17,809 nt of DNA, from contig CAAGIU010000129.1 in assembly GCA_900770015.1 (NCBI GenBank), positions 1 to 17,809 on the forward strand, written 5' to 3'. The notes beneath the pieces were generated by a model that was not told the DNA's origin, did no database searches, and saw only the letters and a list, made by a program, of their open reading frames with translations. This DNA is from an uncultured Oscillospiraceae bacterium. Lineage in GTDB: Bacteria; Bacillota_A; Clostridia; Oscillospirales; Oscillospiraceae. Shown in pieces: positions 6,903 through 13,800 of this stretch. The position numbers were made by a program, and so were the translations under genes. How positions within the stretch are numbered: position 1 is the stretch's first letter; each line of letters begins with the position of its first letter.

Positions 6903-7056
6903 TAACTTGAAGGAGAGATTGGAGATTAAAGAGTGTAGCGTGAAGATCATGAAATCGATCCATTTCATGAATAATCTATCCGTAGAATCCCACACATGAA
7001 ACACGGAAACCGTGGATTCAAGTTATCTCCACTCCCCACTCTTCACTCTCCAATCT
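6903..7056. repeat. Nest of inverted repeats between the NlpC/P60 gene and spoVAD
   Basis: This is the main content of the 330-base stretch without a gene. AGATTGGAGA (6916-6925) is exactly complementary to 7047-7056, and the pairing continues after a 3-base mismatch with AAGAGTG against CACTCTT (7037-7043). Inside lie a 9-bp palindrome TCATGAAAT/ATTTCATGA (6947-6955 with 6962-6970), GAATCC-CAC against GTGGATTC (6985-6993 with 7012-7019), and CACGG-AAA-CCGTG (7002-7014). TAACTTGAA (6903-6911) is also inverted at 7017-7025, but its order crosses the outer pair. It could be a decayed miniature transposable element or a structured RNA; no open frame or promoter was found in it. Confidence 0.6.
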
Positions 7057-7087
7057 GACTGTAAAAATACGATTTGTGCATCCATTG

Positions 7088-7117
7088 GTATTGGCATTCC
7101 TCCCGGCGGGTATAATG
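7088..7117 (+). promoter_or_regulatory. Candidate promoter of spoVAD, possibly forespore-sigma type
   Basis: A TATAAT at 7111-7116 has no good sigma-A -35 at 16-18 bp. Read instead as a sigma-F/G-like site, GTATT (7088-7092) is followed by a 15-bp spacer and GGGTATAATG (7108-7117), which partly fits the GYATA and GGNRANANTW forms known from B. subtilis. As spoVA genes are forespore-expressed, this reading is plausible, but the match is incomplete. Confidence 0.4.
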
Positions 7118-7158
7118 ACCGCAGAATGATAAATTTTCACAGCAAGGCAGGTAACCAT

Positions 7159-8175
7159 ATGGCAAAACACAAACGGGGAAAGAGCAGCTTTTTCTTTGAA
7201 AATGCTCCGGTGATTTCCGCCTGGGCGAGCATCGCCGGAAAGAAGGAAGCCGAAGGTCCCCTGGGGAAAACCTTTGACGAAACCACCTCCGACACCTTCT
7301 TTGGACAGAAGACCTGGGAGCAGGCGGAGAAGAAAATGCAGGAGTTGTGCCTGAAGAAGCTGCTGGAGAAGGCGAATCTGCACACCTGGGACATCGACCT
7401 GGTGTTTTCCGGGGATCTGCTGAACCAGTGTATCGGCTCCTCCTTCTCTCTGCGCAATATGAACATCCCCCATCTGGGTCTGTACGGTGCCTGCTCCACC
7501 ATGGCCGAAAGCCTGCTGCTGGCGGCCATGACGGTGGACGGGGGCTATGCCGACCGTGTGGCCGCCCTGACCTCCTCCCACTTCGCCTCATCGGAACGCC
7601 AGTACCGGTTCCCCCTGGGCTACGGCGGACAGCGGACGCCCACCGCCCAATGGACGGTGACAGGCTCCGGCTCGGCGCTTGTCACCAACCAGGGCACTGG
7701 GCCAAGGATCACCGCCGCAACGGTGGGCACCGTCAGGGATCTGGGAATCAAGGACCCGGGCAATATGGGCGCTGCCATGGCTCCGGCGGCCTACGCGACC
7801 ATCCGCTCCCATTTTGAGGATCTTGGCACCTCGGTGCAGGATTATGATATGGTCGTCACCGGGGACCTGGGGCAGCTGGGAAAGGAACTTCTCATGGAGC
7901 TTGCCCAGCGGGATGGACTGGAATTCGGCGGAAAGCTCACCGACTGCGGAAATCTGGTTTATGACAACACGGTACAGGATGTCCACGCAGGCGGCTCCGG
8001 CTGCGGGTGCAGCGCCATCACCCTGTGCGGCCACCTTCTGGGGGAGCTGAGCCGGGGCAAGCTGAAGAAGATTCTCTTCTGCGGCACCGGTGCCCTGCTC
8101 TCCCCCACCTCCACCCAGCAGGGACTTCCCATCCCCGGGGTCTGCCATGCGGTGGCCATTGAAGGAGGAAAATGA
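7159..8175 (+). CDS. spoVAD: Stage V sporulation protein AD
   Basis: SpoVAD has a thiolase-like fold, sits on the inner spore membrane side and binds dipicolinic acid (DPA) while it is pumped into the forespore; it is also needed for release in germination. The 338-aa length is that of the family. Typical segments are FENAPVISAWASIAGKKE (13-30), FSGDLLNQC (83-91), GLYGACSTM (107-115, the Cys position of a thiolase fold), RTPTAQWTVTGSGS (159-172), DLGQLG (236-241) and the C-terminal GALLSPTSTQQGLPIPG (311-327). The ATG at 7159 is preferred over in-frame ATGs at 7126 and 7012, since 7126 is only about 10 bases past the TATAAT box; its ribosome site (AAGGCAGG) is weak. spoVAE follows after one base. 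Confidence 0.97.
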   Translation: MAKHKRGKSSFFFENAPVISAWASIAGKKEAEGPLGKTFDETTSDTFFGQKTWEQAEKKMQELCLKKLLEKANLHTWDIDLVFSGDLLNQCIGSSFSLRNMNIPHLGLYGACSTMAESLLLAAMTVDGGYADRVAALTSSHFASSERQYRFPLGYGGQRTPTAQWTVTGSGSALVTNQGTGPRITAATVGTVRDLGIKDPGNMGAAMAPAAYATIRSHFEDLGTSVQDYDMVVTGDLGQLGKELLMELAQRDGLEFGGKLTDCGNLVYDNTVQDVHAGGSGCGCSAITLCGHLLGELSRGKLKKILFCGTGALLSPTSTQQGLPIPGVCHAVAIEGGK

Positions 8176-8176
8176 G

Positions 8177-8533
8177 ATGGATTATCTGAAGGCATTTCTG
8201 GTGGGCGGTTGTCTGTGCCTCATCGGTCAGATCCTCATCGACAAGACCACCCTGACCCCCGCCAGGATTCTGGTGAGCTATGTGGTTGCCGGAGTAATAC
8301 TGGGAGCACTTGGCCTATACCAGCCCATCATTGACTTTGCAGGAGCCGGGGCCTCCGTGCCGCTGACCGGCTTTGGCGCCACACTGGCGAAGGGGGTGAA
8401 GGAGGCCGTGGACAAGGACGGCTTCCTGGGGATCCTCACCGGAGGACTCACCGCCTCCGCAGGCGGTATCTGCGCAGCCATCGTATTCGGCCTGCTGGCA
8501 GCACTTCTGTTCAAGCCCAAGGATAAAGCCTGA
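8177..8533 (+). CDS. spoVAE: Stage V sporulation protein AE (SpoVAC/SpoVAEb family)
   Basis: A small integral membrane protein of the SpoVA channel, which moves DPA across the inner forespore membrane. The 118 aa contain hydrophobic segments at about 4-21 (LKAFLVGGCLCLIGQIL), 30-49, and 82-112 (GILTGG and GGICAAIVFGLLAALLF), with the conserved TGFGATLAKGVKEAVDKDG loop (64-82) and a basic tail KPKDKA. AAGGAGGAA (8162-8170) sits inside the end of spoVAD, 6 nt before the ATG at 8177. One base separates the two genes, so they are translated together. The usual first gene of the trio, spoVAC, is not present upstream; it may be elsewhere in the genome. Confidence 0.95.
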   Translation: MDYLKAFLVGGCLCLIGQILIDKTTLTPARILVSYVVAGVILGALGLYQPIIDFAGAGASVPLTGFGATLAKGVKEAVDKDGFLGILTGGLTASAGGICAAIVFGLLAALLFKPKDKA

Positions 8534-8553
8534 TTTTTGGGGTATGCTATCTC

Positions 8554-8616
8554 TGCGGAAAATCCGCAACAACGGGCAACCTCTAAAAACTACTTTTTGC
8601 AGTTTTTGAGGTACCC
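8554..8616 (+). other. Two hairpins in the leader of the Asn/Gln-rich peptide gene
   Basis: First a 6-bp stem TGCGGA/TCCGCA (8554-8568, loop AAA). Then a long stem, GGG(8574-8576) plus CCTCTAAAAACT (8580-8591) against AGTTTTTGAGG (8601-8611) plus CCC (8614-8616), with a one-base bulge. There is no T run after it, so it is not a standard terminator. It ends 7 nt before AGGAGGA (8624-8630) of the peptide gene and could shape mRNA ends or translation. Confidence 0.55.
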
Positions 8617-8636
8617 AATAATCAGGAGGACTTATC

Positions 8637-8738
8637 ATGAGCAATCAGAACAAGAACCAGAACCAGAACCAGAACCAGAACAACTCCCAGAACTGCGGCA
8701 AAGATCAGAGCCAGAACAACACCCAGCAGAGCCGCTGA
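8637..8738 (+). CDS. Asn/Gln-rich 33-aa peptide downstream of spoVAE
   Basis: A 33-codon gene whose product has 11 Asn and 10 Gln (64 percent), one Cys (C20), and no hydrophobic residue except the start Met. It begins MSNQNKNQNQ and ends TQQSR. Coding status is supported by a consensus ribosome site (AGGAGGA at 8624-8630, 6 nt before ATG), a clean stop, and codons AAC and CAG that match the bias of the neighbours. It follows spoVAE after 103 nt and is closed by the strong hairpin at 8749-8776. No family is recognised. Its size and composition recall small spore-core or coat proteins that are also rich in Gln/Asn, but it has no alpha/beta-type SASP motif. A sporulation role is inferred only from its neighbours. 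Confidence 0.7.
   Translation: MSNQNKNQNQNQNQNNSQNCGKDQSQNNTQQSR
8658..8681 (+). repeat. Four tandem CAGAAC hexamers inside the peptide gene
   Basis: CAGAAC is repeated four times without change, encoding (Gln-Asn)4; a fifth unit at 8646-8651 is separated by AAGAAC. Because the unit is six bases, slippage would change peptide length in steps of two residues without breaking the frame. Confidence 0.9.
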
Positions 8739-8748
8739 CCATGAAAAC

Positions 8749-8776
8749 GCTGCCCCGGGAAGCATCCCGGGGCAGC
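8749..8776. terminator. Bidirectional terminator between convergent genes
   Basis: A perfect 12-bp stem GCTGCCCCGGGA/TCCCGGGGCAGC with loop AGCA. It sits between the plus-strand peptide gene and the minus-strand 119-aa gene. On the minus strand it is followed by GTTTTC, a short T run; on the plus strand by AAATTATG, which is poor, so it probably works better for the minus-strand transcript. Confidence 0.8.
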
Positions 8777-8803
8777 AAATTATGTATTGCTTTTCAGATG
8801 GTG

Positions 8804-9163
8804 TCAGGGTTTCCCGACGGGCACATTGGTGTTTGCCCGGAACGCATCCAGCAGCGCATTCAGATTTTCTTCGTGGGTGAAACGGTAGGCTTTTTCCTTA
8901 CCGTCAAAGCGCACCACCAGATAGCACAGGGTACCGTAGATCTTCCCGTTTTCAAAGAAGCCCTTGGTTACTCCCAGACGCTTGTACACACGTTCCATGG
9001 CCGACAGCGGAATGTATCCCACCCGGCTGAAGCCGTACATTCCCACATACAGCGCCTTGTCTCCCAGGCCGAAATCCTCATAGTGGGTGCAGCAAACCCT
9101 GTCGGGACGGAGAACTTCCGCAGGAAGTATCTGATTGGATAGAGCCTTGGGTGGAATGTACAT
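8804..9163 (-). CDS. Protein of unknown function (119 aa), possibly PH-like, downstream of cstA
   Basis: I do not recognise a named family. The sequence alternates beta-like stretches (ALYVGMYGFSRVGYIPLS at 37-54, GTLCYLVVRFDGKEKAYRF at 77-95) and ends with a helix ENLNALLDAFRAN (99-111). A set of strands closed by one C-terminal helix resembles bacterial PH-like domains, which is only a fold guess. C24, C25 and C80 are the only cysteines; there is no signal peptide or membrane segment. AAAGGA lies 8 nt before the ATG at 9163. It starts 29 nt after the cstA stop on the same strand and ends before the strong hairpin at 8749-8776, so it very likely belongs to the cstA transcript. Confidence 0.85.
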   Translation of the reverse strand: MYIPPKALSNQILPAEVLRPDRVCCTHYEDFGLGDKALYVGMYGFSRVGYIPLSAMERVYKRLGVTKGFFENGKIYGTLCYLVVRFDGKEKAYRFTHEENLNALLDAFRANTNVPVGKP

Positions 9164-9192
9164 GGAAACAGTCCTTTCTCAGCAATGACAGC

Positions 9193-10641
9193 TTATTTGA
9201 CGGCCTTCTCGCCCTTGGGGGCCTTGACAATGAACAGAACCAGCAGAACGATTGCAATGCCAACGCCCAGGATCCTGGAGATGGGAGGCAGGAAGGGGAT
9301 TCCGCCCAGATACAGCTTGCTGTTGAACACGAAGGAAACGGTAACGGCGGTCATGAATGCAGCGGGCACCGCGCAGATGTAGCCGTTCTTGCCCTCATGG
9401 CGCAGATACATGGCAGCGGTCCACAGAACGATGGCGGCCAGGATCTGGTTGGTGGAGGCGAAGTAATTCCAGATGGAGGTGTAATCCAGCTGGGAAACCA
9501 GAACGCCCAGACCCAGCAGAGGAATAGTGAGGATCAGGCGGTTCTTGTAGCTCTTCTGATCCAGCTTCAGAGCATCGGCAACGGTCAGACGGGCGGAGCG
9601 GAACGCGGTATCGCCGGAGGAAATGGGGCAGGCAATGACGCCCAGCATGGCCAGGATGGCGCCGAAGCCGCCCATGGTGGTGGAGCAGATGTTATACACG
9701 CAGCCGGACTGGCCAACAGCCATGGCTTCCTTCAGGCCGGTCATCAGGCCGCCCTCGATGGGGAACAGCGCGCAGGAGGCAGCGGCCCAAACCAGAGCGA
9801 TGACACCCTCGCAGACCATGGCGCCATAGAACACCACATGGGACATCTTCTCACTCTTGCAGCAGCGGGCCATAATGGGAGACTGGGTGGAGTGGAAGCC
9901 GGAGCATGCGCCGCAGGCCACGGAGATAAACATGGCGGGGAACACGGAGGTTCCGGCAGGATGCATATTGCGCAGGGGGAAGATCTCGGGGATCTCATAG
10001 CCCTTGAAGATGGTGCCCGCACCCACGCCGATGGCCATGACGATCAGGCAGATGCCGAACAGGGGGTACAGCTTGCCGATGATCTTGTCCACGGAGAGGA
10101 AGGTGGCAATGAAGAAATAGGCAAAGACGATGGTCAGCCAGAAATACTTGTTGGTCAGGATGCCGGTGGAGCCGCCCTGGCCGCACAGATAGCTCAGCAG
10201 GCCCGCAGGACCCACGGCGAACACGACGCCCACCATAAACAGCAGCACGGTGGAGAAGACGCGCATGACCTGCTTCATCACATTGCCCATGTACATACCG
10301 GTGAGCTCAGGAACGCTGAGGCCCTTGTGACGCATGGACATGAAGCCGGACGCAAAGTCATGAACGCCGCCGCAGAAGATGGTACCGAAGGTGATCCACA
10401 GGAACACGCTGGGACCCCACATGGCACCGCCCACAGCGCCCCAGATGGGACCCAAGCCGGCAATGTTCAGAAGCTGAATCAGGAAAATTCTCCAGGTGGG
10501 CATGACCACATAGTCAACGCCGTCCTCCATGGAGACTGCAGGGGTTTCCCGGTCGTCGGGACCGAAGGTCTTGGATACAAATCTGCCGTAGATAAAGTAT
10601 CCGCCGATGAGAAGCGCCAAACATACGAAGAAGCTAATCAT
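9193..10641 (-). CDS. cstA: CstA family carbon-starvation / small-substrate transporter
   Basis: An integral membrane transporter of the CstA family; characterised members import peptides or pyruvate (E. coli CstA, BtsT). The true substrate here is unknown. The 482 aa are all membrane helices and loops, with roughly 12 or 13 hydrophobic segments. Family blocks are NIAGLGPIWGAVGGAMWGP (59-77), GGVHDFASGFMSMRHKG (91-107), CGACSGFHSTQSP (243-255) and SSGDTAFRSARLTVADAL (341-358). It is much shorter than the roughly 700 aa of E. coli CstA, as is usual for the clostridial branch. The start at 10641 is set by AGGAGG (10649-10654) 7 nt upstream; the longer frame from 10740 would begin upstream of the transcription start predicted from the -10 box. 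It has its own promoter after addA and is followed by the 119-aa gene. Confidence 0.95.
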   Translation of the reverse strand: MISFFVCLALLIGGYFIYGRFVSKTFGPDDRETPAVSMEDGVDYVVMPTWRIFLIQLLNIAGLGPIWGAVGGAMWGPSVFLWITFGTIFCGGVHDFASGFMSMRHKGLSVPELTGMYMGNVMKQVMRVFSTVLLFMVGVVFAVGPAGLLSYLCGQGGSTGILTNKYFWLTIVFAYFFIATFLSVDKIIGKLYPLFGICLIVMAIGVGAGTIFKGYEIPEIFPLRNMHPAGTSVFPAMFISVACGACSGFHSTQSPIMARCCKSEKMSHVVFYGAMVCEGVIALVWAAASCALFPIEGGLMTGLKEAMAVGQSGCVYNICSTTMGGFGAILAMLGVIACPISSGDTAFRSARLTVADALKLDQKSYKNRLILTIPLLGLGVLVSQLDYTSIWNYFASTNQILAAIVLWTAAMYLRHEGKNGYICAVPAAFMTAVTVSFVFNSKLYLGGIPFLPPISRILGVGIAIVLLVLFIVKAPKGEKAVK

Positions 10642-10648
10642 AAAACAC

Positions 10649-10654
10649 CCTCCT
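10649..10654 (-). promoter_or_regulatory. Ribosome binding site that decides the cstA start
   Basis: AGGAGG on the minus strand, 7 nt before the ATG at 10641, which gives a protein starting MISFFVCLAL inside the first membrane helix. Confidence 0.85.
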
Positions 10655-10664
10655 AAAATATTGC

Positions 10665-10719
10665 TGCTCCAAGGGAGCAAATGTAGGACGCAGCAAGAGT
10701 GTCGTAGCACCCTTGCTGC
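10665..10719 (-). promoter_or_regulatory. Two hairpins in the cstA leader RNA
   Basis: The first, nearest the promoter, is a 12-bp stem GCAGCAAGGGTG/CACTCTTGCTGC with one G-U pair (10690-10719). The second is TGCTCC/GGAGCA with loop CTT (10665-10679). No T run follows either, so neither looks like a terminator. The first begins within about 5-10 nt of the predicted 5' end and may protect the RNA, or it may be a regulator site. Confidence 0.55.
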
Positions 10720-10727
10720 ACGCGTAT

Positions 10728-10756
10728 ATTGTAGCGCCATCCGTCGTGATTGTCAA
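10728..10756 (-). promoter_or_regulatory. Sigma-A promoter of cstA
   Basis: On the minus strand, perfect -35 TTGACA (10751-10756), 17-bp spacer, -10 TACAAT (10728-10733). The sequence just upstream is very AT-rich, like an UP element. The promoter separates cstA from addA, for which no clear terminator is visible between 10757 and 10869. Confidence 0.85.
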
Positions 10757-10869
10757 CAAAAATTATTCATATTTTATCAACAGAAATGTAACAACATCCA
10801 ATTCCGACAGTGGTTTCCCGACTTCAAAGATGAAGGTGATTGCACAGTCTGATGATCCGGAAGCACCGG

Positions 10870-13800
10870 TCAGACTTCGGCAAACCGGTTCCCGTGGAAG
10901 AAATAGAGGTATTTCCCCTTGATGGGCATTTCGTAAATTCTGGCCAGGGCTTCGGCGTAGGCTTCCAGTTGAGGCCGGTAGCGGCGGACCGTGTCTGCCA
11001 GTGTGTCTTCGGTGACATGGTCGGTTTTGAAATCCACAATGGTGATCCCGTCGGCTTCCAGCAGGGCGCAGTCCACCACACCCTGGAGCAGGACATACTC
11101 CCCTTCCAGCCCGGCTGCGTATTTTGTGCCGTCATCCAGAATGGAAAACTTGAATTCCCGGAGGTAAGGTGTTCCCGTCCGCAGCTTTCTGCCGATGTTA
11201 CTTTCAAAAAACGCAGCAATGGACGCTGTGTTCACCAGGCTCCCCTGCTCGGCGGTGAGATAGCCCTGCTCCACCATGCGCTTCACCTCCGCAGCAACGC
11301 CCGCTTCGTCGGTGCAGCTTTCATAACGGAGAAACTGCATGGCGCTGTGAATGACGCTGCCGTAGGCTTTTCCGGTCTTTGCCGCCTCCCGGAAGGTGGG
11401 TTTGCGCCAGGTGTAGTGCTCCGTTTGCGGGCGGCTGGTATCCTCCATGGCCTCCTCATCCCGGCTTCTGCCCTTGCGTCCCGTGGCCGTCTGCTTGGAG
11501 GGAGCCAGGGTGGCAGGGATATGGGCATATTGGAATGCCAGCCCTGCGCGCAGAGCTTCCTCCGCGTGTTTCGGGAGAACTGCGGCGGTTTCGGTGACGG
11601 CGCAGCCTTCCCTGCAATGGGCTGTACTCTGCATCAGGTCGATCCGCCAGGGGTGAGCCGCAATGTGAAGCGCATCCGGCCTGCCGCCAGCATTATGGAG
11701 GCTGCCCGCCTCGATTCTCTGCATGGCGGCGGTGAGGATCCAGTCTCCGGGGCAGTCGGCATCCAGGCACAGCAGCTTCCCGCCGTCCGCCGAAAGCCGC
11801 AGGGCGATATCCTGCAGCTTGTTTTCCGGCTTTCGCATGGCGCAGGTCATGACGAGACGATCCCGCGCCCGGGTCATGGCCACGTAAAGAACCCGTAGCT
11901 CCTCGCTGAGGCTTTCGGACTGCATGGACACCGCAATGGCCCGCTTGGCAATGGAGCCGTAACGCACCCGGTTCTGATTGTCCGCCACCGACAGCCCCAG
12001 TCCAAGGGTTTTGTCGCAGAGCACCTGCTGCTTCAGATCCTCCCGGTTGAATTTTCTCATGAGGTTGCACAGGAACACCACAGGAAACTCCAGTCCCTTG
12101 GATTTGTGGATGCTCATGATGGTCACACAGCCCGCGCTGCTGCTGCCCGCCGAGGGCACGCCGCTGCTGCCCAGGGATTCCAGATGCTCCAGAAACTGAT
12201 CCAGGCTCCGCAGACCCGTTTTTTCATAATCCGCCGCCAGGCGGAAGAACATTTGAAGATTCTCCTTCTTCGCTCTGCCGCCGGGCATGGCGCCGTAAAT
12301 GCTGTCCATCCGGGTCAGAAGGAGGCACTTTTCCAGCAAATTGGTCAACGGCTCCATCCTGGCGGCTGCGCGAAGCTCCGTCAGGATTTTCAGGAACTCC
12401 TCTGCCTTCCCGGCATCGCTTTGGCACAGGGCATCATAGATGCACTGCTTTTTGTTCCGGCCCCGGAGGGAAGCCAGATCATCCGCCGTAAAGCCGAAAA
12501 CCGGACTTGCCAGCACACTCAGCAGCGGAATATCCTGCCGGGGATTGGCAATGGTCTGCAGGAAGGCCGTCAGGGTGGTGACCTCCTCGGTCTGCATCAG
12601 ATCCATGCCGCCGTCCATGGTGCAGCGGACGCCCTCGGCTTCCAGTGCCCGGCGGTAATCGGGCCCGGCAGAGCCAGGCGAGCGCAGGAGGATCACAATG
12701 TCCTCAGGCTGCACCCGGCGCAGGTTATCTCCGTCGCGGATCAGGGTGCCGGAATCCAGCATCTGCCGGATTCTCGACGCCGCAAAAGCCGCCTCCTCGG
12801 GGCCGGTCTCCTCCTGGGTCTCCAGCACATACAGCTCCACCGCCGGGTCGGGAAGCGGCGCATGGGGAATTCCCTCCCGCAGGGCTTCCGCCTCGCCGTA
12901 TTCCAGGCCGCCCACCTCCGGGCTCATGCAGGCATGGAAGACATCGTTGATGCCCTCAATGACCTCTGCACCGGAACGGAAATTGTGGGAAAGCAGAACC
13001 TTTCTTCCCTGTCCCGGCTGACTTTCCTCCGGTTTTCCATATTCCCGGTACTTTTTCAGGAAGATGCCCGGGTCTGCCAGGCGGAACTGGTAGATGGACT
13101 GCTTCACATCGCCCACCAGGAAGCAGTTCTGCCGCTCCTGAGTAAGGACGGAGAAAATGGCATCCTGCACGCCGTTGGAATCCTGATACTCGTCCACCAT
13201 GATCTCCCGGTATCTTCCGCCGATCTCCCGGGCAGCCGCCGTGGGAGAGGTGCGGCTTTTTCCCAGGAGCAAGTCCAGGGTGCGGTGCTCCAGGTCGCCG
13301 AAGTCCAGCACCCTTCTGCCCCGCTTGAGGCGCCGGTAGTCCGCATCAAACTGCCGCACCAGGGCAATGAGTCCCGCCGCTGCCGCAGAAGACTGGCGAA
13401 GATCCTCCATCACCTTGGCGGAGTCGTTGGCAAAGTACCGGACCCGTTTGGCAATGCCCTCCTTGCAGGCATTGCGGATGGCCTTGACCCGCTCCGTCAG
13501 CTCCGGGTCGGGGTTATTCTTTCTGGGGAAGCTCAAGGTGCCGAACCGGATATCCTTCCGGGCGCAGACCTCGTCCCAGGTATTGCTGCCGCGTAATGAT
13601 TCCAGCTGCTCCACAGTCTCGCGGAAGTTCAGCGCAGGCTTTTCCATGCCCTCCAGCTCCTCCAGCTGCCGGATGCAGGTTTTCAGGACGGCAATCTGGC
13701 GGTCCAGCCAGCGGAAGAGGTCATCCATCAGGTATCTGCCCCAGATGGATTCCGAGGCATCGGCGGTCTGCTCCAGCTCCATGCCGGTCAGGCAGCCATC

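Noticed and set aside
8646..8681. CAGAAC tandem units as a possible CRISPR or satellite array
   Set aside because: Units are six bases with no spacers and sit in frame inside a small gene.
8537..9142. A 201-codon plus-strand frame with an (EP)n stretch
   Set aside because: It reads the Asn/Gln peptide gene in the wrong frame, passes through the terminator hairpin and then runs antisense to the 119-aa gene; it has no ribosome site.
9151..10656. A 501-codon plus-strand frame antisense to cstA
   Set aside because: Its translation is a Gly/Gln/His/Asp-rich string with no domain, while the minus strand gives a full CstA-family membrane protein.
10804..10869. Possible terminator after addA
   Set aside because: Only a weak CTTCA/TGAAG stem without a T run was seen on the minus strand.
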